Below are positions 1-5,799 of a stretch of DNA of 39,334 nucleotides, piece by piece (the first letter of the stretch is position 1; each line of letters begins with the position of its first letter). The notes beneath the pieces were generated by a model. It saw nothing but the letters and a program-made list of their open reading frames with translations. It did no database searches and was not told where the DNA came from. Both the position numbers and the translations under genes were made by a program. Origin of the DNA: a virus; IMG/VR virus record IMGVR_UViG_3300030119_000622, positions 1 through 39,334 of that record; one strand, 5' to 3'.

Positions 1-167
1 CATCACCCGAACAAAAATATATGGTTCTTATCAATCACATCAAAGGAGAGACTGACGCTAAAGGTTTCACCCCAAAAAAAGACCGCACCATATTAGTTGA
101 TGGTGATGGTAATAGAACTACAGTTTATGATTATCGTAATTTAGAGGTGTTAGATAGTGGACAATAA
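1..167 (+). CDS. C-terminal fragment of an unrecognised protein
   Basis: An open frame enters from the left edge (first full codon at base 3) and ends with TAA at 165-167, giving the last 54 residues of a protein. The visible part is charged and soluble, with a KGETDAKGFTPKKDRTILVD segment and a DGDGNRTTVYDYRNLEVLDSGQ-like tail that looks like a small beta-rich fold. No signal peptide or membrane segment is visible. No family was recognised. It lies on the same strand as the next four small genes, about 70 bases upstream of the first, and the intervening bases are T-rich without a clear terminator. Confidence 0.6.
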   Translation, partial: SPEQKYMVLINHIKGETDAKGFTPKKDRTILVDGDGNRTTVYDYRNLEVLDSGQ

Positions 168-237
168 AAATATCGTCCATTTTTTCTTGATTTCTTCGTC
201 CTATCGTTTATTATTCTAATAACAACAAAACTTCGTT

Positions 238-495
238 ATGAACAACTCAAATTACGACACACCAATACTTTCGTTAGAGGGAGGTCATCAACTTGTTGCT
301 AGATTCAACTTAGATGATAGTTCAGTTGAAATTCTTGACCTCGAAACACTCGATATGGGTTGGACTTGTTACAGTCTTAGTCAGGGTGCATCAAGTGAAG
401 AACTCACTAAAATATGTGAATCCCTCTATGATAGATGCTTATTACAGGCATTAGAGGTAGGTAAGCAAAAATTAGAATGGGTAGATGTAGCATGA
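238..495 (+). CDS. Small acidic hypothetical protein (85 aa)
   Basis: An 85-residue soluble, acidic protein beginning MNNSNYDTPILSLEGG. It has a predicted beta-rich N-terminal half (FNLDDSSVEILDLETLD) and a helical C-terminal half (SSEELTKICESLYDRCLLQALE). No family was recognised. The ATG at 238 has no good Shine-Dalgarno sequence in front of it, which is common in this window. The stop overlaps the start of the next gene in an ATGA junction at 492-495, so the two are probably translationally coupled. Small genes like this are typical of early regions of T4-like cyanophages, but no function can be assigned. Confidence 0.6.
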   Translation: MNNSNYDTPILSLEGGHQLVARFNLDDSSVEILDLETLDMGWTCYSLSQGASSEELTKICESLYDRCLLQALEVGKQKLEWVDVA

Positions 496-620
496 ATTAT
501 GAACTTACTGAAGAATGTTATGATCTCTTATTAGATGATTATAATAATGGTTCTAACCTATACTATCAACTATTCGGATTAGATGGTTTATCAGGTGATG
601 AAATTAGCATGCCATTGTGA
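492..620 (+). CDS. Micro-protein (42 aa), coupled to the upstream gene
   Basis: The ATG at 492 overlaps the stop of the preceding gene (ATGA), and the frame runs 42 codons to TGA at 618-620. The product is acidic and rich in Tyr, Leu, Asp and Glu (MNYELTEECYDLLLDDYNNG at the N-terminus). No transmembrane segment is present. The coupling junction and the biased composition support it as a real gene. Its stop codon lies inside the first copy of a perfect hairpin repeat (617-638). Function unknown. Confidence 0.5.
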   Translation: MNYELTEECYDLLLDDYNNGSNLYYQLFGLDGLSGDEISMPL

Positions 621-644
621 CAGTTGAATTACTGTCACCAATTT
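617..644 (+). repeat. Hairpin repeat, copy 1
   Basis: GTGACAG (617-623), loop TTGAATTA, CTGTCAC (632-638), then CAATTT. This is a perfect 7-bp stem with an 8-base loop. The whole 28-base element recurs without mismatch at 993-1020. Each copy sits at the 3' end of one small gene and 50-65 bases before the start of the next. The T-tract is too weak for a convincing intrinsic terminator, so an RNA processing, stability or operator role is equally possible. Confidence 0.75.
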
Positions 645-694
645 TCCTATATTCTCTAAATTTCCTTTATTGTTATATCAGTTACATAAATCAA

Positions 695-985
695 ATGACT
701 TTTACAACAGTACAAGGCAAGGGAAACACAACACACCTTAGAGCAAAAAATACTTTCCAACCTTATGCAATTTTTGAAAACTTCAATGGTTACATTGAAA
801 AATTCATTTTTCTCAATGGTTGGGGGGCATCCGTAGCAAGGCATGACCATAGTTATGGAGGTTCAGAGGGTTTATATGAACTAGCAGAAGTAAACCCTAT
901 GGGTCATATCGTAGGAGAGTCTGTAAAGGGTTATCTTACATTTGCAGAAGTTGATACCTACCTAAGAGAAATAGCAGAGTATTGA
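695..985 (+). CDS. Hypothetical cyanophage-type small protein (96 aa)
   Basis: I take the ATG at 695 as the start, because the frame extended upstream to 617 would encode the hairpin repeat and a low-quality hydrophobic leader. The 96-residue product has a beta-rich core with an NGWGASVARHDHSYGGSEGLYELA segment (split here as NGWGASVARHDHSYGG and SEGLYELA) and a helical tail. This layout resembles small conserved proteins of unknown function in T4-like cyanophages; that resemblance is recalled, not searched. It is soluble, with no signal peptide. The second hairpin repeat begins 8 bases after its stop. Confidence 0.65.
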   Translation: MTFTTVQGKGNTTHLRAKNTFQPYAIFENFNGYIEKFIFLNGWGASVARHDHSYGGSEGLYELAEVNPMGHIVGESVKGYLTFAEVDTYLREIAEY

Positions 986-992
986 ACACTAT

Positions 993-1020
993 GTGACAGT
1001 TGAATTACTGTCACCAATTT
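993..1020 (+). repeat. Hairpin repeat, copy 2
   Basis: Exact second copy of the 28-base element at 617-644. GTGACAG (993-999) pairs with CTGTCAC (1008-1014), followed by CAATTT. It lies between the 96-aa and 114-aa genes, in the same relative position as copy 1. Confidence 0.75.
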
Positions 1021-1077
1021 ATAGATTTCCTTGAAATCCATAGTATATTTAAATCAAGTCAAACAACTTTCAAAATC

Positions 1078-1422
1078 ATGAGACAAATCGAAAAAAACAT
1101 GAACCGAGCAATTAGAACTCAGTCTAACTGGTCTGGTTCAAATACAACAGTATTCACTACTGATGATGGTTTAGAGTCAACAGTTTACTTACATGGTAAT
1201 CATATTGCTACTTACTGGCATGATACCAGACAATTACAACTCAAAGATGGCGGTAGGCAATCCAATACCACTAAATCAAGACTAAACGCCCTATTGTACG
1301 AATTTTTTACAGGCACTCGCATTTTTCAAAAGAATTGGAACTGGTTTATTACTGATTTTACAGGTAAAAACGTGCTAGATTTCGTATCTGGTCGGGTTGT
1401 TTCTAACGAAGGTATCATTTGA
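1078..1422 (+). CDS. Hypothetical conserved phage protein (114 aa)
   Basis: The start is placed at the ATG at 1078 (MRQIEKNMNRAIRTQSNW), since upstream codons in frame would again translate the hairpin repeat. The 114-residue product contains a beta-rich region with STVYLHGNHIATY, then TTKSRLNALLYEF and a C-terminal hydrophobic helix-rich part. The combination 'VYLHGN.IA...' and 'TTKSRLNA' recalls a family of small hypothetical proteins frequent in T4-like cyanophages, with unknown function; this was not verified by search. The TGA stop (1420-1422) is embedded in a perfect palindrome. Confidence 0.65.
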   Translation: MRQIEKNMNRAIRTQSNWSGSNTTVFTTDDGLESTVYLHGNHIATYWHDTRQLQLKDGGRQSNTTKSRLNALLYEFFTGTRIFQKNWNWFITDFTGKNVLDFVSGRVVSNEGII

Positions 1423-1428
1423 TACCTT
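1409..1428. promoter_or_regulatory. Perfect palindrome over a stop codon
   Basis: AAGGTATCA (1409-1417), TT, TGATACCTT (1420-1428): 9-bp arms with no mismatch. It contains the core GTATCA-WW-TGATAC that recurs at 1908-1921. It could act as a weak terminator for the 114-aa gene (followed by TCGTTTATTCG, not a clean T-run) or as a binding site for a dimeric regulator. Confidence 0.55.
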
Positions 1429-1511
1429 TCGTTTATTCGTCAATTATTCGTTTATTCGTCTAAAATCCGCACTTTATCCGCTTATTCGTTTATTATGTTC
1501 GTTTATTCGTC
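1428..1511 (+). repeat. 14-base direct repeats (TTCGTTTATTCGTC)
   Basis: Three exact copies at 1428-1441, 1447-1460 and 1498-1511, with a partial copy (TTCGTTTATT) at 1484-1493. They start immediately after the palindrome that ends the 114-aa gene. Related but degraded strings occur near 190-215. Iteron-like, with no known function. Confidence 0.7.
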
Positions 1512-1786
1512 AAAACTCAGTAATAGCAACGATTATCGTTATTACGTCCTAATGTACCATGAAAGTAAAATTTCGTCTTTATTTGCTGATAAATCGTTTA
1601 CAAGTGCATGTAAGCGGTTATTATATAAATGTATAAAAAAACATACATTGTTTCATTATACATTGCTTTACATTTACACTATGGAGGAATCTTTTATATA
1701 ATGGTCAATCTTGCTACTGTCTAAGGCGACAACCTATCAGAAAGTCAAGTACATATGATACAATGCCAGAAAATCCACACAGGGAG

Positions 1787-1818
1787 TTTTCCACAGGTTT
1801 TTCCACAGGTTTTCCACA
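1787..1818 (+). promoter_or_regulatory. Three tandem DnaA-box-like sites
   Basis: TTTTCCACA occurs exactly at 1787-1795, 1799-1807 and 1810-1818, i.e. at spacings of 12 and 11 bases, close to one helical turn. A degenerate AAATCCACA precedes them at 1771-1779. TTTTCCACA is the DnaA box reported for the Synechococcus origin and one base from the general TTATCCACA consensus. An alternative is that these are phage-specific repeats unrelated to DnaA. Confidence 0.6.
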
Positions 1819-1831
1819 GGCACATAGAGGT

Positions 1832-1873
1832 GTAGCATTTGATACATGCACAATTTGATGTATAATTTGTTAC
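1832..1873 (+). promoter_or_regulatory. Promoter embedded in an inverted repeat, copy 1
   Basis: The left arm GTAGCATTTGATACAT (1832-1847) and right arm ATGTATAATTTGTTAC (1858-1873) are imperfect inverted repeats separated by 10 bases. The arms carry a TTGATA (-35, 1839-1844) and a TATAAT (-10, 1861-1866) spaced by 16 bases. A regulator bound to the arms would cover both promoter elements. A second copy with identical geometry is at 2750-2793. Confidence 0.55.
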
Positions 1874-1907
1874 ATATATGGTAGCATGACATATAGCACC
1901 TGTCAAC

Positions 1908-1940
1908 GTATCAAATGATACCGATACACTCACTTGTATC
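1908..1940. promoter_or_regulatory. Paired GATAC palindromes
   Basis: GTATCA-AA-TGATAC is a perfect 14-base palindrome at 1908-1921. It is followed at once by GATACA (1923-1928), a 6-base spacer and TGTATC (1935-1940). The same half-site occurs in the palindrome at 1412-1425 and singly at several places in the region, as expected for sites of one sequence-specific protein. Confidence 0.5.
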
Positions 1941-2017
1941 ATTAATCACATGAACATGTACATGTATCATAATATACAGCATTTTTTTGAAATTTTTGCT
2001 AGACTTAGGAGGGTGGC

Positions 2018-2036
2018 AATTTTAAAAATTAAAATT
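2018..2036. repeat. AT-only inverted repeat
   Basis: AATTTTAA (2018-2025), AAA, TTAAAATT (2029-2036). This perfect all-AT palindrome lies about 200 bases from the DnaA-like boxes. It could be a DNA-unwinding element if this is an origin, or simply part of an AT-rich promoter region. Confidence 0.4.
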
Positions 2037-2062
2037 TCGCTGCTTGGGTGTCGAACATTTTC

Positions 2063-2091
2063 TTGAGAAGTCATACATCTGACTCTATAAT
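2063..2091 (+). promoter_or_regulatory. Sigma70-type promoter
   Basis: TTGAGA (2063-2068), 17-base spacer, perfect TATAAT (2086-2091). It points toward the 113-aa gene at 2325. Its near-consensus form suggests use by the unmodified host polymerase early in infection. Confidence 0.6.
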
Positions 2092-2142
2092 AGTAGTATG
2101 ACATATTTTTTTAGAAATTGTAAGTACATATGATACACTGTA

Positions 2143-2156
2143 ATGTACATGTACAT
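2143..2156. repeat. ATGTACATGTACAT palindrome
   Basis: A perfect 14-base palindrome. Shorter versions of the same alternating sequence occur at 1954-1965 (ACATGTACATGT) and 2233-2242 (CATGTACATG). Each lies next to a TGATACA or TGTATCA half-site, so the two motif types may form composite sites. Confidence 0.45.
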
Positions 2157-2270
2157 TTTATACATTGGCAAAAGGTTCTACCTTCATTCTAGCAAAAACC
2201 CCAGATTTTTGATGTAAAAAATGATACAAATTCATGTACATGTAGATTTCAACATATTTTGATTTTCTTG

Positions 2271-2299
2271 TTGACAGGTCAGAAAATACATGACATACT
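2271..2299 (+). promoter_or_regulatory. Sigma70-type promoter for the 113-aa gene
   Basis: Perfect TTGACA (2271-2276), 17-base spacer, CATACT (2294-2299, four of six consensus bases). Transcription would begin about 15-20 bases before the ATG at 2325, giving a very short leader. Confidence 0.6.
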
Positions 2300-2324
2300 A
2301 AGTATATGAATTTCAACAAATCAA

Positions 2325-2666
2325 ATGAATTTTTTCACACTTCCAAAAAAAGCAACAGCGTTTTCAATCCACACTAATACACAGTGGTTGGAAGTAAACA
2401 CAAGCACCGCTAAAATCCTAGAGGTTATCGAACAGCACCCTCAAGGCATTACACTCACAGAGTTAGCACCACTCGTTATAAAGGGTTTCACAGATAACAA
2501 TAAATCGTTATTGAAAGAAATGATTGACCCTTTACTCGTTGATGATCTAGTCAGAAAGTACACACCAGAGCATGACAAGAGACAGCGAGTCTACATTCCT
2601 ACAAGAATATCAAAGCGTTTCTTATTCAAGCAATTAGTCAAAGCATTTATTGACGCTAAGAACTAA
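2325..2666 (+). CDS. Possible winged-helix DNA-binding protein (113 aa)
   Basis: A 113-residue soluble basic protein. Residues about 20-80 alternate helices with a 'TAKILEVIEQHPQGITLTEL' segment, which looks like the helix-turn-helix part of a winged-helix domain (H1, then G-I-T-x-x-E-L before the recognition helix). A 'DLVRKYTPEHDKRQRVYIP' stretch follows that could be the wing. This is inference from pattern only; no catalytic motif is present. Directly upstream are a TTGACA promoter and a repeat-rich region full of palindromic sites, so an early regulator acting on those sites is plausible. It could equally be an unrelated small helical protein. Confidence 0.5.
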   Translation: MNFFTLPKKATAFSIHTNTQWLEVNTSTAKILEVIEQHPQGITLTELAPLVIKGFTDNNKSLLKEMIDPLLVDDLVRKYTPEHDKRQRVYIPTRISKRFLFKQLVKAFIDAKN

Positions 2667-2749
2667 ACAATCTGGCATCCCCTAATTAGACTGTCCAAAT
2701 GGCGTTAGGATGGGGAGTAAGTCCAGTTTGTTGAAACTCACACAATCTC

Positions 2750-2793
2750 GGTAGCATTTTATACACGAACATGACAGTGTATAATTTGTTACC
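2750..2793 (+). promoter_or_regulatory. Promoter embedded in an inverted repeat, copy 2
   Basis: The left arm GGTAGCATTTTATACAC (2750-2766) and right arm GTGTATAATTTGTTACC (2777-2793) pair at 14 of 17 positions around a 10-base spacer. TTTATA (2758-2763) and TATAAT (2780-2785) are spaced by 16, as in copy 1. The right arm runs into GATTTTTTTG, so the element could alternatively terminate transcription from the 113-aa gene. It precedes the accessory island, whose first gene starts at 2914. Confidence 0.5.
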
Positions 2794-2876
2794 GATTTTT
2801 TTGCCGTAACGTGGTGAAAAACGCTTACTTCCCTAACCTACAAAAGTATCCCAACGAGCGATATATAATAAAAATC

Positions 2877-2893
2877 CGAAAAAAAATTTTTCG
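2877..2893. repeat. A/T-tract inverted repeat before the island
   Basis: CGAAAAA, AAA, TTTTTCG: a perfect inverted repeat 20 bases upstream of the first island gene. It is followed by another A-run. It probably makes the DNA bent and may mark the 5' region of that gene. There is no recognisable Shine-Dalgarno sequence here. Confidence 0.35.
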
Positions 2894-2913
2894 CCCTATA
2901 AAAAAATTTGGCT

Positions 2914-3831
2914 ATGTTTGTATACTGGGGAGGTATGGATGGTGGGAAAGGTCATATCAGAAGTTTTGCCAGACTGAATGACAAGACACAGATACTTTGG
3001 TTGCCTCTACTCATCAAGAAGATAAAAACGGAAACTCACATAGATGGTGGTGACTGGAGAGATGAAACCTTTCATGAGATAATCTATCATAACATAGATA
3101 ACGAATTCCGTGAGTGTGAAAGAAAACAGGATAGAATTTGGCGACCTCATCGGTTTATGCATCCTAATAGTACTGTCAAGGCAAGACCTAATGGTTATAG
3201 TAAAAAAACAAAAAAGAAAATAAAGGATAAGGAGTATAGTATGGAGGATGTAATAAAATATACACAAAAAGAATATGTGGGCACCTGTGTGTATTATGAT
3301 ATTATAAGAAGACATAATGGAAGAGGAGGAAAAGGAATCTCTGTACCACTGACTTCAGAATTATTGAAGGATCATTATCATAAGATATTTGAAGGTGTTG
3401 ATATCATGAGTTATATCATACCAAGTTGGGCGATGAGGGATCTGGCAGAACTTCTCAGGAAATCTGTCAATGTCATACCATTCAAATCAGATCATCTTGA
3501 CTCATGTGTAAGTAAGTTGGATGGATTCTTGAATTTCAGAGACAGTGAGTATGGTAATGATTTACTTGAAGTCTACAATCAAGATAAGAATCGAGTGTGG
3601 AAGTGGTTGGATTCTTTTCGTGAGGATGATGAAAAGGTTAAAAGAAGATTGAAGAGTTATGACATACCCTATGTAATGTTTGATCTAGATCAGGATAGTT
3701 ATACAAATTTTTTTGGATGGGAGCGTGACATGGATAGGAAATACTCTCACCGTGGAAAAACATGGGAAGGTGAAAGGTATGAAAAGGTTGTAGAGATTGC
3801 TAAAGAATATATTCACTTACGTTCTCTATAA
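2914..3831 (+). CDS. 'YW...GK' family protein A (305 aa), unknown function
   Basis: The start is taken at ATG 2914 (MFVYWGGMDGGKGHIRSF), which aligns with the starts of two paralogues at 9279-9986 and 12940-14040. Three shared blocks are visible. The N-terminal one is YWGG..GGK.H...FARLN. A central one reads NVIPFKSDHLDSCVSKL. The C-terminal one reads YDIPYVMFDLDQDSYTNFFG. Between them the proteins diverge. No membrane segment, signal peptide or known catalytic motif was recognised. The C-terminal 'IP-x-x-x-F-D-L-D' strand is reminiscent of the last strand of P-loop transferases, but no P-loop is seen. It overlaps the SGNH-like gene on the opposite strand tail-to-tail by 32 bases. Confidence 0.7.
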   Translation: MFVYWGGMDGGKGHIRSFARLNDKTQILWLPLLIKKIKTETHIDGGDWRDETFHEIIYHNIDNEFRECERKQDRIWRPHRFMHPNSTVKARPNGYSKKTKKKIKDKEYSMEDVIKYTQKEYVGTCVYYDIIRRHNGRGGKGISVPLTSELLKDHYHKIFEGVDIMSYIIPSWAMRDLAELLRKSVNVIPFKSDHLDSCVSKLDGFLNFRDSEYGNDLLEVYNQDKNRVWKWLDSFREDDEKVKRRLKSYDIPYVMFDLDQDSYTNFFGWERDMDRKYSHRGKTWEGERYEKVVEIAKEYIHLRSL

Positions 3832-4462
3832 TAAAGTCTGCTATCTTACGATGACCCTTTTCACTTGGGTGACCACCTTTCTGAGGTATTCGATAGTAAT
3901 AGTTTGAAAGATCTCCCTGTAAAAGATTATAGAGACATGTTACTGGTTTTGAATCACTCATCAATTGCCATGAAGTTGGTGCACCAATTATCTTCATAGA
4001 CTTCCTACGATTCAGCGTCATGAAGAAGTATGGTATTTTTTTGACATTGAAATAGAATTCAAGTAAAAACTTATTCTTATAATAATTGGCAATATCGTCG
4101 TCATCACTTCTCAAATTTTTCAAGTAAGACAAAGATGCTCTATCAGTATTAGATCCTATAAGGCGAAAGTACCAGTTCCCATTAGGTTGTATGACACCTT
4201 TCTTACAGTTTAGTATTTCTCTCCGATTATTTTTTGTGAATTGTATGACTGCAAAATCTACCTTATGATTCTCACAGTATTCGATGGTTGTGCGAAGAAT
4301 ACCATCATTGGACTTACCGCCCTCTCCAAGATTCACATGGTCAGTCTTAAAGTGATCGGATACAAGTGTTGACCATCTTTCTCTTTCTCTTTTAGCGAGA
4401 TCCTTATCAGGTCCTTCAAGTTCACATCCCATAGTCCATGAACAACCATCGAATAACATCAT
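3800..4462 (-). CDS. SGNH-hydrolase-like protein 1 (220 aa)
   Basis: First of six paralogues. Block I is DGCSWTMG with the presumed nucleophile Ser8. Block II is GGKSNDG near residue 50. The third strand is FAVIQFTKNNRREI, where a classical SGNH enzyme has GxND. Block V is GGHPSEKGHRKIADF near the C-terminus, with the catalytic His but no Asp three residues before it. The length (220 aa) fits a single SGNH/GDSL domain. No signal peptide, so it acts in the cytoplasm. Expected chemistry is ester or acetyl transfer or hydrolysis; the substrate is unknown. The ATG at 4462 overlaps the stop of the sulfotransferase gene (ATGA), so the two are coupled. Confidence 0.75.
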   Translation of the reverse strand: MMLFDGCSWTMGCELEGPDKDLAKRERERWSTLVSDHFKTDHVNLGEGGKSNDGILRTTIEYCENHKVDFAVIQFTKNNRREILNCKKGVIQPNGNWYFRLIGSNTDRASLSYLKNLRSDDDDIANYYKNKFLLEFYFNVKKIPYFFMTLNRRKSMKIIGAPTSWQLMSDSKPVTCLYNLLQGDLSNYYYRIPQKGGHPSEKGHRKIADFIIENVSEYIL

Positions 4463-5574
4463 AGTTTTTGTGGTCCTGATAATGGATCAATTCGGATTCT
4501 CTCCTTATAGTATTCAGAATCAAACCCGTCTGTAAGAAGATCTGGCACCTCAACTCTCTGTAGTTTTGTCCATTGCTCTGGAATATAACCAAATACTTTC
4601 TGAAAGTTAGTATATGCTTTATCCATCAGTGCTCTGGCAGTATTCAGTTGTTCATCTGACAAGTCAACTTGGTCACTCATCCACTGATCTGAGAGGTATT
4701 TCAAATGTGGTGCTTTGGATCCCATCTCAGGTATATAGCAGTTCGGAAAGAGATCTGTGACATTATACTCTAGGAAGTTTGATAACTGAGCGAGTGTCTC
4801 TCTCGAACTCCATAACTCCTCCATGACTATATTATGGACACTCTCTTTGCCAAAGGCGTTTGACCAACGACGAAACCCCTCTGTATATAAAGAGATGATA
4901 TCAAGTTCATTTTTCAAATCATGATATCCCTTTTTTGGTTTATTCCATAACATTAATGATTGCCAGAACATATGATATGGGTCAACGCACCCTTGTCTTA
5001 CATTTTTTTGAAACCATCTAAATTGTAGGTGTGACCATGCTCTTCTAACAGGATCACGATATATCATCAATACCTTCACATTGAAATGAGGTTTCAACGC
5101 AGCAGCAACCTCATGAACAAAGTCCTCAGGAAAGTATATATTGTTTACAGTAAAGTCTGAAACTGCTGAATATGTGCCTTTGATTGCCTCCCAATGATTT
5201 TTGAAGTAAGCGATATATTTGTCAAATGTATGTGGTAGTGAAAAATAATCATTCTCAAATACCTTGTCCCAATGTTGATTATATTCACTCGTATACATTA
5301 CAGTGGGCGGTCTTTCTCTCTCACCAAATGGCATTGCCTTTGAATCGCCATCTCTATCTCTTCTGGCACCATTATAGAGTTGACGAAATCTTATTCTTTT
5401 CTTATTAAGAGTATCCTCACATCCATTGTTGTAATAGTAGATATGTTCTAGATATTTTCCTTCCTTATAATGTCCGCAATGACAATACTTATGATTGTGT
5501 GCCAATGTATAGTAAAGAGGACTGGTTGCTGACCAACCATGTCCTGGCAACATCAATAACGTAGGTTTAGTCAA
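4459..5574 (-). CDS. Sulfotransferase 1 (371 aa)
   Basis: Transfers sulfate from PAPS to a hydroxyl or amine; the acceptor is unknown. Seen in the sequence: an N-terminal strand followed by the 5'-phosphosulfate loop PGHGWSATSPL (residues 10-20), a central YSAVSDF segment (near 135-141) and the 3'-phosphate motif VLMIYRDPVRRAWSHL with Arg173 and Ser181. A C-terminal NCYIPEMGSKAPHLKYLSDQ block is shared with the paralogue at 11315-12229. It is soluble with no membrane anchor. The start codon is TTG at 5574, overlapping the stop of the 27-aa gene (TTGA), which supports this start. It is co-transcribed with the SGNH-like gene downstream. Confidence 0.8.
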   Translation of the reverse strand: MTKPTLLMLPGHGWSATSPLYYTLAHNHKYCHCGHYKEGKYLEHIYYYNNGCEDTLNKKRIRFRQLYNGARRDRDGDSKAMPFGERERPPTVMYTSEYNQHWDKVFENDYFSLPHTFDKYIAYFKNHWEAIKGTYSAVSDFTVNNIYFPEDFVHEVAAALKPHFNVKVLMIYRDPVRRAWSHLQFRWFQKNVRQGCVDPYHMFWQSLMLWNKPKKGYHDLKNELDIISLYTEGFRRWSNAFGKESVHNIVMEELWSSRETLAQLSNFLEYNVTDLFPNCYIPEMGSKAPHLKYLSDQWMSDQVDLSDEQLNTARALMDKAYTNFQKVFGYIPEQWTKLQRVEVPDLLTDGFDSEYYKERIRIDPLSGPQKL

Positions 5575-5654
5575 ACTTCATACTTTTTTATTATATAGAG
5601 AGCGATAGCAGCACCAATAGAAGAGGCACCAAGAACAATTAGAAATAAAGGCAT
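5571..5654 (-). CDS. Membrane micro-protein (27 aa)
   Basis: ATG at 5654, 27 codons, stop at 5571-5573. The sequence MPLFLIVLGASSIGAAIALY followed by IIKKYEV is one hydrophobic helix with a lysine-rich cytoplasmic end, i.e. a single-pass membrane peptide. It starts one base after the stop of the 47-aa gene, and its own stop overlaps the TTG start of the sulfotransferase. The chained junctions argue for real translation. It may help place the sulfotransferase at the membrane, but that is a guess. Confidence 0.55.
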   Translation of the reverse strand: MPLFLIVLGASSIGAAIALYIIKKYEV

Positions 5655-5655
5655 G

Positions 5656-5799
5656 TCAAGAATTGGGATCAAATTTATTAAGAAATACTATGAAGTAAGT
5701 CACTGCAACTATACAAATCAAGAAAAATAGTAGCATGAATACTCCATAGTATAGAAGAGAGGGAGGTTGGAATCCTGTATACCAACAAGAGACGGGCAT
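5656..5799 (-). CDS. Membrane micro-protein (47 aa)
   Basis: ATG at 5799, stop TGA at 5656-5658. The N-terminus is MPVSCWYTGFQPPSLLYYG, then a hydrophobic stretch of about 20 residues (roughly 20-40) and a polar tail NKFDPNS. It reads as a single-pass membrane protein. A gap of one base separates it from the next gene. It is the first complete gene of a leftward operon (47 aa, 27 aa, sulfotransferase 1, SGNH-like 1). I did not recognise it as any photosystem subunit. Confidence 0.55.
   Translation of the reverse strand: MPVSCWYTGFQPPSLLYYGVFMLLFFLICIVAVTYFIVFLNKFDPNS

Larger units (their letters stand above)
1423..2324. other. Gene-free AT-rich regulatory or origin-like region
   Basis: About 900 bases with no convincing gene, far longer than other gaps in this compact genome. 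It contains 14-base direct repeats (1428-1511), three TTTTCCACA boxes (1787-1818), a promoter buried in an inverted repeat (1832-1873), GATAC palindromes (1908-1940), an AT-only inverted repeat (2018-2036), ATGTACATGT palindromes (near 1954, 2143 and 2233) and sigma70-type promoters (2063-2091, 2271-2299). Single TGATACA or TGTATCA motifs also occur near 1756, 1840, 1963, 2131 and 2222. The combination resembles a replication origin or a multi-operator early control region. Which of these it is cannot be told from sequence alone. Confidence 0.6.

Noticed and set aside
1495-1701. Open frame of 68 codons in the repeat region
   Set aside because: It begins inside the 14-base repeats, has no ribosome site, and its composition (many Tyr, Ser, Ile, Lys from AT-rich DNA) looks like chance; kept as non-coding.
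1701-1724. Seven-codon frame MVNLATV after GGAGG, a possible leader peptide
   Set aside because: The spacing from GGAGG to ATG (12 bases) is long and there is no attenuator or downstream gene close by. An alternative shifted frame would continue only 12 codons.
2671-2713. Possible hairpin CATCCCCTAA / TTAGGATGGGG
   Set aside because: Pairing needs a two-base bulge and a loop of about 18 bases, with no T-tract; too weak to call a terminator.
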